From Pseudogemmobacter lacusdianii (lineage in GTDB: Bacteria; Pseudomonadota; Alphaproteobacteria; Rhodobacterales; Rhodobacteraceae), in NCBI RefSeq assembly GCF_030848395.1, contig NZ_JAVDBT010000012.1, positions 62,001 to 126,000 on the forward strand: a stretch of 64,000 nucleotides of DNA. The letters are read 5' to 3'. Shown in pieces: positions 18,287 through 27,470 of the stretch. The notes beneath the pieces were generated by a model. That model worked only from the letters and a program-made list of their open reading frames with translations, was not told the origin of the DNA and made no database searches. The position numbers were made by a program, and so were the translations under genes. Every line of letters begins with the position of its first letter. Positions within the stretch are counted from its first letter, which is position 1.

Positions 18287-19923
18287 GGGATGACGACCTC
18301 CGCTTCCTCATCGGCCGCGCGCGGTGCCCCCAGCACGCCCTCGGCATAGATCGAGGGTTGCAAGACGGCATCAGCGGTGTCGAGCATATAGCGCAAAGTG
18401 ACATCGGCTTTGACGGTCATCAGGATCAAAAGCCCCACCACCACCATCACAGGCGCGATTTCCAGCGCCAAGACGCGCGGCGGGTCGCCCTCACTGGCCC
18501 AGAAGGTCTGAATGCCGACCCGGACAAGGCCGATCAGCGTGGCAAAGCCGGAAACGATCAGCAAAGTGACGAAGATCCATGCCAAACGCGGCACCTCTTC
18601 GCCCTGCATCAAGAGCCCTTGCAGAATGCCCAGCTTGCCAATGAACCCTGCCAAAGGCGGCAGGCCCGCAAGCACCAGCACGCAGGCAAAGAAGGCCAAG
18701 CCAAGCACGGTCAAAGTGCCGGGGATCGCCAGCCCCACCTCGGGTTGGCGGTCCTCTTCACGCTCATCGAGACCGTAAGCATCGGCCGTCAGCGCCAGCA
18801 AAGCGGCAATGCCACCATCCTCACGGCCCATCGGCTCAATCAGCAAGAAGAGCGCGCTGATCGCCAGCGTTGAGGCCAGCATATAGTAAAGCGACGCTGC
18901 AAGGATCTGCGGATCCTGCCCCGAGAGCACAAAACCGGCCGAGGCCAGCACCGTGCCCGAGGAGACCAGCACCAAATGCGCAGCCATGCGCCCCACGCCT
19001 TGCGAAGCCAAGACGCCGATAAAGCCGAAGGTGACCGTGGCCATACCGCCCAGCATCACCATCTCGCCGCCAAATCCTGCCGAAGCCCCCGCACCGGGAC
19101 CAAAAAGCAGGAAAGAAAGCCGCACGATCACATAGACGCCAACCTTGGTCATGATCGCGAAGATCGCCGCCACCGGTGCGGCACCCGCCATATAAGCGGT
19201 GGGCAGCCAGAAGGACAAAGGCCAGATCCCAGCCTTGATGAGGAAGGCCAGCCCCATGATCGTGGCGCCGGCATGGAACAAGGGGCGCCGCGCCTCGGGC
19301 AGCATCGGCACAAGGTTCGACAATTGCGCCATATTCAGCGTGCCTGTGGCGCCGTAAACCAGAGAGACCCCGATCAGGAACAGCAGCGATCCCGTGAGGT
19401 TGATCGCAATGTAATGCAGACCGCCGCGCACCCTCAGCTGGCCACCGCCATGCAGCAAGAGCCCGTAAGAGGCCGCCAGCAGCACCTCGAAGAAGACGAA
19501 AAGGTTGAAAAGATCGCCCGTTAGGAAGGCACCATTGAGCCCCATAAGCAAGAACTGGAACATGCTGTGGAAGTGCTGGCCCTGCCGCGCCCAAGCCGCC
19601 GAAGCATAGGTCAGCGCGGGCAAAGCCAAAAGCCCGGTCAGCACCAACATCATCGCCGACAACCGGTCGATGACCAGAATGATGCCATAAGGCGCGGCCC
19701 AATCCCCTAAGAGATAAAAGCCGATATCGTTGTTGCCGGTCAGCTCACTGCCCTTTGAGCGGATCAACAACTCAACCGCCGCCCAAAGCGAGGCGAGAAC
19801 CGAGATCATGCTGATCGTGAGCTTCGCGCGACGCTGACGCTCATCATAGATCAGCATCAAAGCGCCCGCGAAGAACGGGATCAGGATCGGAAGAATGATC
19901 AGGTGATCGGGACCGGGGAGCAT
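18283..19923 (-). CDS. mrpD: Monovalent cation/H+ antiporter subunit D
   Basis: 546 residues with about 14 membrane helices. It is homologous to the complex I NuoL/M/N proton-pumping subunits. The family hallmark helices are visible, with the conserved Lys in FLIKAGIWPLSFWLPTAY and the conserved Glu in FVFFEVLLAASYGLLL. The ATG at 19923 is two bases after the mrpC stop. It forms one of the two antiporter-like channels of the complex, together with MrpA. Confidence 0.95.
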   Translation of the reverse strand: MLPGPDHLIILPILIPFFAGALMLIYDERQRRAKLTISMISVLASLWAAVELLIRSKGSELTGNNDIGFYLLGDWAAPYGIILVIDRLSAMMLVLTGLLALPALTYASAAWARQGQHFHSMFQFLLMGLNGAFLTGDLFNLFVFFEVLLAASYGLLLHGGGQLRVRGGLHYIAINLTGSLLFLIGVSLVYGATGTLNMAQLSNLVPMLPEARRPLFHAGATIMGLAFLIKAGIWPLSFWLPTAYMAGAAPVAAIFAIMTKVGVYVIVRLSFLLFGPGAGASAGFGGEMVMLGGMATVTFGFIGVLASQGVGRMAAHLVLVSSGTVLASAGFVLSGQDPQILAASLYYMLASTLAISALFLLIEPMGREDGGIAALLALTADAYGLDEREEDRQPEVGLAIPGTLTVLGLAFFACVLVLAGLPPLAGFIGKLGILQGLLMQGEEVPRLAWIFVTLLIVSGFATLIGLVRVGIQTFWASEGDPPRVLALEIAPVMVVVGLLILMTVKADVTLRYMLDTADAVLQPSIYAEGVLGAPRAADEEAEVVIP

Positions 19924-19925
19924 AG

Positions 19926-20264
19926 TTACGGCTCCTTGCCGTCAACGTGGTCGGTGCCGGTCAACCCGCGTGAGGCGATCAGCACCACAAGAAACAGCGC
20001 CGTCGTGGCGAAGCTGATGACGATGGCCGTCAGCACCAAAGCTTGCGGCAAGGGATCGGCATAGGAGGCCGGATTGACGAAACCGCCGCGCGGCATGATC
20101 GCCGGCGCACCAAAGGTCAGCCGCCCCATCGAGAAGATGAAAAGGTTGACAGCATAGCTGAGCAGGCAAAGCCCGACGATGACCTGAAAGGTGCGCGGGC
20201 GCAGCAAGAGCCAAATCCCCGAGGCGGCCAGAATGCCAATGGCTCCGGACAGGACCAGTTCCAT
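19926..20264 (-). CDS. mrpC: Monovalent cation/H+ antiporter subunit C
   Basis: 112 residues and three membrane helices; a NuoK homologue. The motif GLCLLSYAVNLFIFSMG and the loop DPLPQALVLTAIVISFATTA are typical. Start and the mrpA stop share one base (TAATG arrangement), indicating translational re-initiation. Confidence 0.95.
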   Translation of the reverse strand: MELVLSGAIGILAASGIWLLLRPRTFQVIVGLCLLSYAVNLFIFSMGRLTFGAPAIMPRGGFVNPASYADPLPQALVLTAIVISFATTALFLVVLIASRGLTGTDHVDGKEP

Positions 20265-23149
20265 TATGCGGCCTCCTTCTCAGCGGCGGCGGTGTCACGC
20301 TCGCGCATCCGCGCGATCCGCAGCGATTGGTGGGCCAAGGCGATCAACATCAACACGGTCGCGCCCAGCACCAGCGAGAAGACCCCGGCGTCAAAGAGCA
20401 TCGCCGTCGCCGCCGGCACTTTGCCGATCAGCGGGATGTTCACATATTGCGCATGCGCGGTCAGGAACGGATAGCCAAAGAGGAAGGCCCCCACCCCCGT
20501 CGCCCCGGCCATCAAAAGCCCAAGGCCCATCCACCGGGTCGGCAGCACGGTCAGCCGCGCCTCGATCCAGCGCACATCATGCGCCAGATATTGCAGCAAG
20601 AACGCGATCGAGATGGTGACGCCCGCTGCAAAGCCGCCCCCCGGCAAGTCATGGCCGCGGAAGAAGAGATAGGCCGCCAGCACGATCATCACCGGGAACA
20701 TCCAGCGCATGATCACCGAAGGCACCAACAGCACATCGGCCAGATTGCCCTCCTCCAGATCAACCTGGCTTTGGGTCAAGGCAATGCTCTCCGGCGCGGG
20801 CCGGAAGCGGCGCAAAAGCGAGAAGACGGTGATGCCGACGATGGCCAGAACCGTGATCTCACCAAAGGTGTCGAAGGCGCGGAAGTCGACCAAGATCACA
20901 TTGACGACGTTGGTGCCGCCGCCCTCGCTATAGGCATTGCGCAAGAACCAATTGCCGACATTGGGGATCAATGGCCAAGTCATCATCACATAAGCGATGC
21001 TGGCCAGCCCGCCGCCCGCCACAACCGCGATGATCAGATCGCGAATGCGGCGCAGCTTGGCCGGGCGCAGCTTGTCGACCTCAATCTCTTCGCGGCGCTT
21101 GGGCAGCCAACGCAAGCCCAAGAGCAGAAGAACCGTGGTCACGATCTCAACGAGAAGCTGGGTCACCGCCAGATCCGGCGCCGAGATCCACGCGAAGGTC
21201 AGACAGGTGACAGCCCCTGCCCCACCCAAAAGCACCACGGCGGCAAAGCGGTGGTATTTCGCCATCCATGCAGCCCCGATGGCGCAGACCGCCCCCACCA
21301 GCCACATCAGGGCAAAGCCGGGGTTCAAATCCGTAGCCAGCGGCGCCGGCGCCTGACGCAACACGCCCCAAAGCGGCGCCGCGGCGGCGGCAATCGCCAA
21401 AAGCACAATCAGTCGCAGCTGCGGCTGCAACTGCTCGGTCCCGGTCAGGCGGTGGATCTGGCGCGGCAGCACCCAAGTGAACATCAGCAAGAACCGCTCA
21501 AAAATCCGTTGCGCGCGCAGCTGTTGCAGCATCGGCGGCCATTCCGGCGCTTTCGAGATCCGCGCGCCCAGCGCCAGATAAACCAAGGCCCCGGCCACCA
21601 AAGCCACAAGGCTCATCACCAATGGCAGGTTAAAGCCATGCCAGACGGAGATATCGGTGTAAGGCGTATCCGGGCCGCTGACCGATTGCGCCGCAAGGTT
21701 CAAAGTTGGCCCCAGCGTGAGGCCGGGCAGGATCCCCACCACCATGCAAGTCAGCACCAACAACTCGACCGGACGGCGCATCAAAGACGGCGGCTCATGC
21801 GGGGTTTTGGGCAGTTGCGTCGGCTCGGGCCCGAAGAAGACGGTGGCGATGAAGCGGATCGAATAGGCGACGGCGAAGATCGCCGCCAAAGTGGCAAACC
21901 ACGGCAACGAATTGTCGAGCCAAGTGCCATTGTGCCAATCCGCCGCCTCGGCAAAGAACATCTCTTTCGAGATAAAGCCGTTCAGCAAAGGCACGCCCGC
22001 CATTGCGCCCGAGGCGATGATCGCCAAAGCGCCGGTGACCGGCATATAGCGCATCAAGCCACTCAGCTTGCGCATATCGCGGGTGCCAGCCTCATGATCG
22101 ATGATGCCGGCGGCCATGAAAAGGCTGGCCTTAAAGACGGCGTGGTTCACGATATGGAAGATCGCAGCCAAAATGGCCCCGGTGCTGCCAATCCCCGCCA
22201 ATGCGGTGATCAACCCCAGATGGCTGATGGTCGAATAGGCCAACAAGCCTTTAAGATCATGACGGAAAAGCGCAATGATCGAGGCCACGACCAGCGTCAG
22301 CATGCCGGTGCCGGTGACCAGATAGAACCACAGATCGGTCTGTCCCAAGACCGGTGAGAAGCGCACCAGCAGGAACACCCCCGCCTTCACCATCGTTGCC
22401 GAATGCAGAAAAGCCGAGACCGGCGTCGGCGCGGCCATCGCACCGGGCAGCCAGAAATGGAACGGCATCTGCGCCGATTTGGTAAAGCAACCCAGAAGGA
22501 AAAGGATCAAAACCACCGGATAAAGCGGCGAGGCGCGCACGACATCTCCGGCCGCCAGCACCCGATCAAGATCATAGCTGCCAACGATCTGGCCAAGGAT
22601 CAACATCGACAGAAGCAGCGCCAGCCCGCCCATACCGGTGACGATCAGCGCCATCCGCGCCCCATCGCGCGCCGCCTGCCCCTGATGCCAATAGCCGATC
22701 AGCAGGAAAGAGAGGATCGAGGTCATCTCCCAAAAGACAGCCAACATCAGGATGTTCCCCGACATCAACATGCCCAGCATCGCGCCGGTGAAAGCCATCA
22801 AGAACGCGTAGAAGCGTGGAACCGGGTCAGATTTCGACAGATAATAGCGCGCATAAAGCAGCACCAGAATGCCGATCCCCAGGACAAGCGCGACGAAAAG
22901 CCAGACGAAGCCATCCATGCGAAAGGTCAGGTTCAGCCCCAGCGACGGCACCCAACGGACCGAGCTGCGCAGAACCTCGCCCTGGCTGATCGGCTCATGC
23001 AGAACCCCGAGGATCATCAGGCCCGTTGCGAGAAGCAGGCCCGAGACCCATGCCGCCGCAGAATGCGCCGTCGTTGAAACCGTGCTCGCGGCGACAGCCG
23101 CTGCGAAGGGTAGCCCGACAAGGATCAGCAGCAGGTTCTCTTCGATCAT
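20264..23149 (-). CDS. mrpA: Monovalent cation/H+ antiporter fused subunit A/B
   Basis: 961 residues and about 20 membrane helices. The N-terminal two thirds is a NuoL-like MrpA channel, with the conserved Glu in FWEMTSILSFLLIGYWHQG and Lys in KSAQMPFHFWLPGAM. A DUF4040/MrpA C-terminal segment comes next, then an MrpB domain from about residue 800 (ADVLLVPSVIMRWMFPVMI, GHDLPGGGFAAGV). Fusion of A and B is the arrangement known as PhaAB in rhizobia and related bacteria. With C to G this makes a full antiporter in six genes. The start ATG at 23149 follows a GGGGGT stretch. First gene of the operon. Confidence 0.95.
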   Translation of the reverse strand: MIEENLLLILVGLPFAAAVAASTVSTTAHSAAAWVSGLLLATGLMILGVLHEPISQGEVLRSSVRWVPSLGLNLTFRMDGFVWLFVALVLGIGILVLLYARYYLSKSDPVPRFYAFLMAFTGAMLGMLMSGNILMLAVFWEMTSILSFLLIGYWHQGQAARDGARMALIVTGMGGLALLLSMLILGQIVGSYDLDRVLAAGDVVRASPLYPVVLILFLLGCFTKSAQMPFHFWLPGAMAAPTPVSAFLHSATMVKAGVFLLVRFSPVLGQTDLWFYLVTGTGMLTLVVASIIALFRHDLKGLLAYSTISHLGLITALAGIGSTGAILAAIFHIVNHAVFKASLFMAAGIIDHEAGTRDMRKLSGLMRYMPVTGALAIIASGAMAGVPLLNGFISKEMFFAEAADWHNGTWLDNSLPWFATLAAIFAVAYSIRFIATVFFGPEPTQLPKTPHEPPSLMRRPVELLVLTCMVVGILPGLTLGPTLNLAAQSVSGPDTPYTDISVWHGFNLPLVMSLVALVAGALVYLALGARISKAPEWPPMLQQLRAQRIFERFLLMFTWVLPRQIHRLTGTEQLQPQLRLIVLLAIAAAAAPLWGVLRQAPAPLATDLNPGFALMWLVGAVCAIGAAWMAKYHRFAAVVLLGGAGAVTCLTFAWISAPDLAVTQLLVEIVTTVLLLLGLRWLPKRREEIEVDKLRPAKLRRIRDLIIAVVAGGGLASIAYVMMTWPLIPNVGNWFLRNAYSEGGGTNVVNVILVDFRAFDTFGEITVLAIVGITVFSLLRRFRPAPESIALTQSQVDLEEGNLADVLLVPSVIMRWMFPVMIVLAAYLFFRGHDLPGGGFAAGVTISIAFLLQYLAHDVRWIEARLTVLPTRWMGLGLLMAGATGVGAFLFGYPFLTAHAQYVNIPLIGKVPAATAMLFDAGVFSLVLGATVLMLIALAHQSLRIARMRERDTAAAEKEAA

Positions 23150-23527
23150 ACCCCCGGAAGTTCCCTTTCATCGCAGCAAAACGCTGACCTTAACTCGTAC
23201 CTTCTCCTGAACCACAAAGCGGCTGATGTTAGCGAGCAGCTTCACGCTGCAAATGCGTTTGATCGAGGAAAGGACCTTATCTCCGATTAAGTTGCCCCGA
23301 AGGGTGTTTCAAGCAGATTGCTAAGGGTTTCGGCCCCGTTTGCGCAGAAGTTGCCTCACTTTATTGACACATGCGGTAACACTTCACGGCGACGGGCTTT
23401 GCCGCAGCGCCAAGCACTTACCGACTGCCGTGGCCCCGCAGCACCCGCGCGAACAATGCGATCACATTTTCTTGGGCAAGCTTGAGTAAAAATTGCCAAA
23501 CAAAGCATGAACATTTACTAGAAAACT
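23150..23527. other. Intergenic region between mrpA and the radical SAM gene
   Basis: A 378-base divergent promoter region, AT-richer toward the radical SAM gene. A TTGACA hexamer lies at 23364-23369 on the plus strand, but no good -10 partner follows at standard spacing. No gene, RNA structure or clear LexA-type GTTC-N7-GTTC site is visible. Confidence 0.45.
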
Positions 23528-24757
23528 ATGGCAAAGACCCTTCAAGATAAGCTGGCGATCCTGTCGGATGCAGCCAAATATGACGCCTCTTGCGCCTCAT
23601 CAGGGGGCGAGAAGCGGGATTCGCGCAAAGACGGCTTGGGATCTTCCGGGGGCGCAGGGATCTGCCACGCCTATACGCCAGATGGGCGCTGCATCAGCCT
23701 GTTGAAGATCCTGATGACCAATTTCTGCATCTTCGACTGCGCCTATTGCATCAATCGCGTGTCCTCCAACGTGGAACGCGCGCGGTTCTCGGTCGAGGAA
23801 GTGGTCTCGCTGACGCTTGAATTTTACCGGCGCAATTATATCGAGGGGCTCTTTCTCTCCTCTGGCATCATCAAATCGCCTGACCAGACGATGGCCGATA
23901 TGGTGCGGATCGCCAAAACCCTGCGGGTGGATCATGGGTTTAAGGGCTATATCCATCTTAAAACCATCCCCGACGCCGCGCCCGAGCTGATCCGAGAAGC
24001 GGGGCTTTATGCCGACCGCCTCTCGATCAACATCGAGCTACCGCAGGATGATTCTGTGCGGAAATTCGCGCCCGAAAAGCGGCCCGAGACCATTCGCGGC
24101 GCGATGGCTCAGGTGCGGGTGGAGCAAGAGGCGACCAAAGAGCGCAGTCATACGGGCAAGCGTCCGCCAAAATTTGCCCCCGCCGGGCAAAGCACCCAGA
24201 TGATCATCGGGGCCGATGGCACCAATGATGCGACGATCCTGCAAAGCTCGACCCGGCTTTATACGGGCTACAAGCTGCGGCGGGTCTATTACTCGGCCTT
24301 CTCACCGATCCCCGATGCCTCGGCCGCTTTGCCGCTGATCCAGCCGCCGCTTCTGCGCGAGCATCGGCTTTATCAAGCCGACTGGCTCCTGCGGTTTTAT
24401 GGCTTTGATGCGAATGAGATCACCACCGGAATGCAGGGCGGCAATCTCGATCTTGAAATAGACCCCAAGCTTGCATGGGCCCTGCAGCATCGTGGGCTTT
24501 TTCCTCTGGATGTGAACCGCGCCAGCCGCGATCTTTTGTTGCGGGTGCCGGGCTTCGGGGTGAAATCGGTCGATCGGATCATCGCTGCCCGGCGCAACCG
24601 CGCCTTGCGTTATGAAGATCTGACCCGGCTGGGTGCCTCGATGAAAAAGGCGCGGCCCTTCATCACCGCGCCCGGCTGGACGCCCGGCGGGCTGACCGAC
24701 AGCGCCAATCTGCGCGCGCAGTTCGCGCCGCCGCCCGAGCAGCTGCTGCTGATATGA
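23528..24757 (+). CDS. Putative DNA modification/repair radical SAM protein with HhH domain
   Basis: 409 residues. The radical SAM cluster motif CIFDCAYC (Cys67, Cys71, Cys74, CX3CX2C) binds the 4Fe-4S cluster that activates S-adenosylmethionine. The barrel continues to about residue 290 (GLFLSSGIIKSPDQTM, RLSINIELPQD). Residues 335-385 form a helix-hairpin-helix DNA-binding unit (LLLRVPGFGVKSVDRIIAARR). The architecture matches the uncharacterised family described as putative DNA modification/repair radical SAM protein. Its TGA overlaps the next ATG (ATGA), so the two products are translationally coupled and probably work together. Reaction unknown. Confidence 0.9.
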   Translation: MAKTLQDKLAILSDAAKYDASCASSGGEKRDSRKDGLGSSGGAGICHAYTPDGRCISLLKILMTNFCIFDCAYCINRVSSNVERARFSVEEVVSLTLEFYRRNYIEGLFLSSGIIKSPDQTMADMVRIAKTLRVDHGFKGYIHLKTIPDAAPELIREAGLYADRLSINIELPQDDSVRKFAPEKRPETIRGAMAQVRVEQEATKERSHTGKRPPKFAPAGQSTQMIIGADGTNDATILQSSTRLYTGYKLRRVYYSAFSPIPDASAALPLIQPPLLREHRLYQADWLLRFYGFDANEITTGMQGGNLDLEIDPKLAWALQHRGLFPLDVNRASRDLLLRVPGFGVKSVDRIIAARRNRALRYEDLTRLGASMKKARPFITAPGWTPGGLTDSANLRAQFAPPPEQLLLI

Positions 24758-26181
24758 GCTACGGCGTCGATCTGGGCGATCCCGGTCGCTTTGACGACTG
24801 GCGCGCGGCGGCGCGGCTGGCGATCAGCCACCGCATCCCGCCCGATCAGATCGACTGGTCTGGCGACACCGGGCTTTTCGCCGCCACCCCCCTCCCCCGC
24901 GAGCTTGGCCCTCATGCGGTGAATGTCTCGCAAGTGTTTCTGAAGCTCGCCCGCTCGGTCAGCTACAACGCCGCACCCGAGCGTTTTGCGCTGCTTTACC
25001 AGGCGCTTTGGCAGCTCGATCGCGGCACGGGCGCGCCTTTGTCAAAGGCCGATCCTTTGGGGCAAAGATTGCAATTGATGGCCAAGGCGGTCTCGCGCGA
25101 CATCCATAAGATGCATGCCTTCGTGCGATTTCGCGAGATGCCGAGTGACGGCCCGCGCCGTCGCTTTGCCGCTTGGTTTGAGCCGGACCATCATATCGTT
25201 GAGCCGGGCAGCACCTTCTTTGCCAAGCGTTTCGCCGATATGGATTGGCTGATCGCCACCCCGCGCCAGACCGCGCGGTTTGAGAATAGGGTGCTCAGCT
25301 TTCATCCCGGAGGCGCACGGCCCGATCTACCGGATGATGCCTCAGAAGGCCTTTGGGCCACCTATTTTGCCAATATTTTCAACCCGGCCCGCGTGAAGCT
25401 AGATGCGATGCGCTCGGAGATGCCGAAGAAATATTGGAAAAACCTGCCCGAGACGCGCCTCATCCCCGAGATGCTGCAAGATGCCGAAGCGCGCGTGCAA
25501 AGGATGCGTGAGGCGGCGGCGTCAACGCCCAAGCCCGGTGCGGCGGCGATCTCCACCCGTTACCGCGCCACGATGCCCGTCGCCCCTGCTTTGCCCGAAA
25601 GCCTTGAAGAGGCGCAGCAGGCCGCCCTGCAATGCCGCCGCTGCGGGCTTTGTGAAGCGGCGACCCAAACCGTTTGGGGCAGCGGCGCTGCGGATGCGCG
25701 GCTGATGCTGGTGGGCGAACAGCCGGGGGACCGTGAGGATCTAGAAGGCAGGCCCTTCGTCGGCCCAGCCGGGCAATTGTTGCGGCAAGTGATGATGGAA
25801 ACGGGTCTTCCCGAGGACAAACTCTGGCTGACCAATGCGGTAAAGCATTTCAAATTCACCCCGCGCGGCAAGCAACGCCTGCACCAAAACCCTAATTCGG
25901 CCGAGATTGACCATTGCCGCTGGTGGCTGGGACTTGAGCTTGCCTTCATACAGCCGCAGCTGGTGGTAGCACTTGGCGCCTCGGCCGCTTATGCGCTGAC
26001 CGGCAATGACCAGCCGCTGACCGCGCGGCGCGGCACGATCGAAACCGGGCTTCACGGCGGGCAGGTGCTGATCAGTTGGCACCCTTCGGGTATTTTGCGC
26101 CGCCAAGATGCGGCCGCCCAAAAACAAGCGCGGGCCGAGCTTACGGCGGATCTACAACAGGCTTGGGCTTGCGTGGCCTAA
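24754..26181 (+). CDS. DUF4130 domain fused to UdgX-type uracil-DNA-binding protein
   Basis: 475 residues in two parts. Residues 1-250 form the DUF4130 (probable DNA metabolism) domain, with VSRDIHKMHAFVRFRE and FEPDHHIVEPGSTFFAKRF. Residues 285-470 are a family 4-like uracil-DNA glycosylase of the UdgX type: GEQPGDREDLEGRPFVGPAG, FeS ligands Cys294, Cys297, Cys300 and Cys388, and the late motif SWHPSGILR. The UdgX-defining loop, KRRIH in the characterised enzyme, reads KQRLH here with the His at 377 kept; that His forms a covalent bond to the uracil-excised DNA in UdgX. Coupled to the radical SAM gene upstream. Confidence 0.9.
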   Translation: MSYGVDLGDPGRFDDWRAAARLAISHRIPPDQIDWSGDTGLFAATPLPRELGPHAVNVSQVFLKLARSVSYNAAPERFALLYQALWQLDRGTGAPLSKADPLGQRLQLMAKAVSRDIHKMHAFVRFREMPSDGPRRRFAAWFEPDHHIVEPGSTFFAKRFADMDWLIATPRQTARFENRVLSFHPGGARPDLPDDASEGLWATYFANIFNPARVKLDAMRSEMPKKYWKNLPETRLIPEMLQDAEARVQRMREAAASTPKPGAAAISTRYRATMPVAPALPESLEEAQQAALQCRRCGLCEAATQTVWGSGAADARLMLVGEQPGDREDLEGRPFVGPAGQLLRQVMMETGLPEDKLWLTNAVKHFKFTPRGKQRLHQNPNSAEIDHCRWWLGLELAFIQPQLVVALGASAAYALTGNDQPLTARRGTIETGLHGGQVLISWHPSGILRRQDAAAQKQARAELTADLQQAWACVA

Positions 26182-26188
26182 ACGCCGC

Positions 26189-26605
26189 TCACTTGCGGCG
26201 CAGGCGGATCACCACATCGACCTTCGCAATCTCGGTGCCATCAGGCGCCATCGGCAGGCCGGTGATCTTCAGCTCATCCTTGGGCGCGTCGGTCAAGGTG
26301 GCGCTGTCTTCCCAGAAGAAATGCGGATGATCGTCCATTCGCGTATCAAAGTAGCTTTTCGAGCCATCGACCACGACTTCGGACATCAGCCCCGCCTCAC
26401 AAAAGGCGCGCAGCGTATTGTAGACCGTCGCAAGGCTCACCTTCTCGCCCGCATCGCTGGCGGCGGCAAAGAGGCCCTCGGCCGTGACATGGCGGTCTTC
26501 GCCGTCTCCGACAAGCAGCCCAGCCAAGGCCAGACGCTGCCGCGTCGGGCGCAATCCGCCCTGCGCCAGCCAGTCCGCACTGCGCTTTTCTGCCGTCAAA
26601 CCCAT
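26189..26605 (-). CDS. irr: Irr, Fur-family iron response regulator
   Basis: The ATG at 26605 gives 138 residues; longer starts upstream are possible but lack the family pattern. The winged helix-turn-helix is RPTRQRLALAGLL and VSLATVYNTLRAFCEAGL. The metal site region reads FDTRMDDHPHFFWEDS, a divergent version of the HHH stretch of Irr. Alphaproteobacterial Irr controls iron and haem genes and is governed by haem. I see no haem-regulatory motif (GCPHR-like), as in other Rhodobacterales. Divergent from fabA; the 190-base gap holds both promoters. Confidence 0.85.
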   Translation of the reverse strand: MGLTAEKRSADWLAQGGLRPTRQRLALAGLLVGDGEDRHVTAEGLFAAASDAGEKVSLATVYNTLRAFCEAGLMSEVVVDGSKSYFDTRMDDHPHFFWEDSATLTDAPKDELKITGLPMAPDGTEIAKVDVVIRLRRK

Positions 26606-26795
26606 GCTCAGAATCCGTTTTCTTCTTCTGACCATATAAAATCCGGGGGCGGACGAATCAATGCGTTTCGTAAAATCCCCAGATTGGGTCGGATTTCCCA
26701 CCGTCTTCGGCGCAACTCTGCGCCCTGCCCTTGCCTAGACTTCCGCTGCAATGTTACATCTTTGACAACAATCTTTACCAAGGGATGCCGGGCTT

Positions 26796-27305
26796 ATGGG
26801 TCTGTTTCCGACCAGCTTTGACAAAGAAGATCTGCTGAAATGCTCGCGCGGTGAGCTTTTCGGGCCGGGCAATGCCCAGCTTCCGGCACCGCCGATGCTG
26901 ATGATGGACCGGATCACCGATATCTCGGAAGATCGCGGCGAGCATGGCAAAGGCCATGTGGTGGCCGAGTTCGACATCACCCCGGATCTGTGGTTCTTCG
27001 ACTGCCACTTCCCCGGCAACCCGATCATGCCGGGCTGCTTGGGCCTTGATGGCCTGTGGCAGCTCACCGGCTTCAACCTTGGCTGGCGTGGCTGGCAAGG
27101 GCGCGGCTATGCGCTTGGTGTGGGCGAGGTCAAACTGACCGGTATGGTCCGCCCCGACCGTAAGAAGCTGACCTATTACGTCGATTTCACCAAAGCGATC
27201 CAAACCCGCCGCCTGACGATGGGCGTGGCCGATGGCCGGGTCGAGGCCGATGGTGAGACGATCTATCTCGTCAAAGACATGAAAGTGGCGCTGAGCGAAA
27301 GCTAA
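26796..27305 (+). CDS. fabA: 3-hydroxydecanoyl-ACP dehydratase/isomerase FabA
   Basis: FabA dehydrates 3-hydroxydecanoyl-ACP and isomerises the product, which begins anaerobic unsaturated fatty acid synthesis. 169 residues, usual length. The active-site region [20 protein letters not shown] holds the catalytic His, and the Asp lies in the same helix (LGLDGL). The gene is followed by an intrinsic terminator at 27324-27352, then fabB. Divergent from irr. Confidence 0.97.
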   Translation: MGLFPTSFDKEDLLKCSRGELFGPGNAQLPAPPMLMMDRITDISEDRGEHGKGHVVAEFDITPDLWFFDCHFPGNPIMPGCLGLDGLWQLTGFNLGWRGWQGRGYALGVGEVKLTGMVRPDRKKLTYYVDFTKAIQTRRLTMGVADGRVEADGETIYLVKDMKVALSES

Positions 27306-27323
27306 GCCGCCCATCGCTGTGAC

Positions 27324-27352
27324 AAGGGCCCCTCAGCGGGCCCTTTTCTTTT
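27324..27352 (+). terminator. Intrinsic terminator after fabA
   Basis: An eight-base perfect stem AAGGGCCC / GGGCCCTT with a six-base loop is followed by TTCTTTT. It lies 19 bases after the fabA stop. It may be only partial, since fabB and fabI follow in the same direction. Confidence 0.85.
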
Positions 27353-27470
27353 GCACTTAAAAGGTGGGCTTCCGGCGGATCGCCTACGCAATGCGGGGCA
27401 ACCCGCCCTACCCGCTTGCTCCACTCTCGCCCGTGCCCTAAACAGGCTTCAGCTAATAAGGGAGGCCCCC

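Noticed and set aside
20327-22357. Plus-strand open frame of 676 codons inside mrpA
   Set aside because: Antisense to a conserved membrane protein; composition is Arg/Gln/His-rich, as expected for a shadow of GC-rich codons.
23512-23527. Possible LexA box before the radical SAM gene (GAAC then GAAA)
   Set aside because: Spacing is eight and the second half differs from the alphaproteobacterial GTTC-N7-GTTC consensus.
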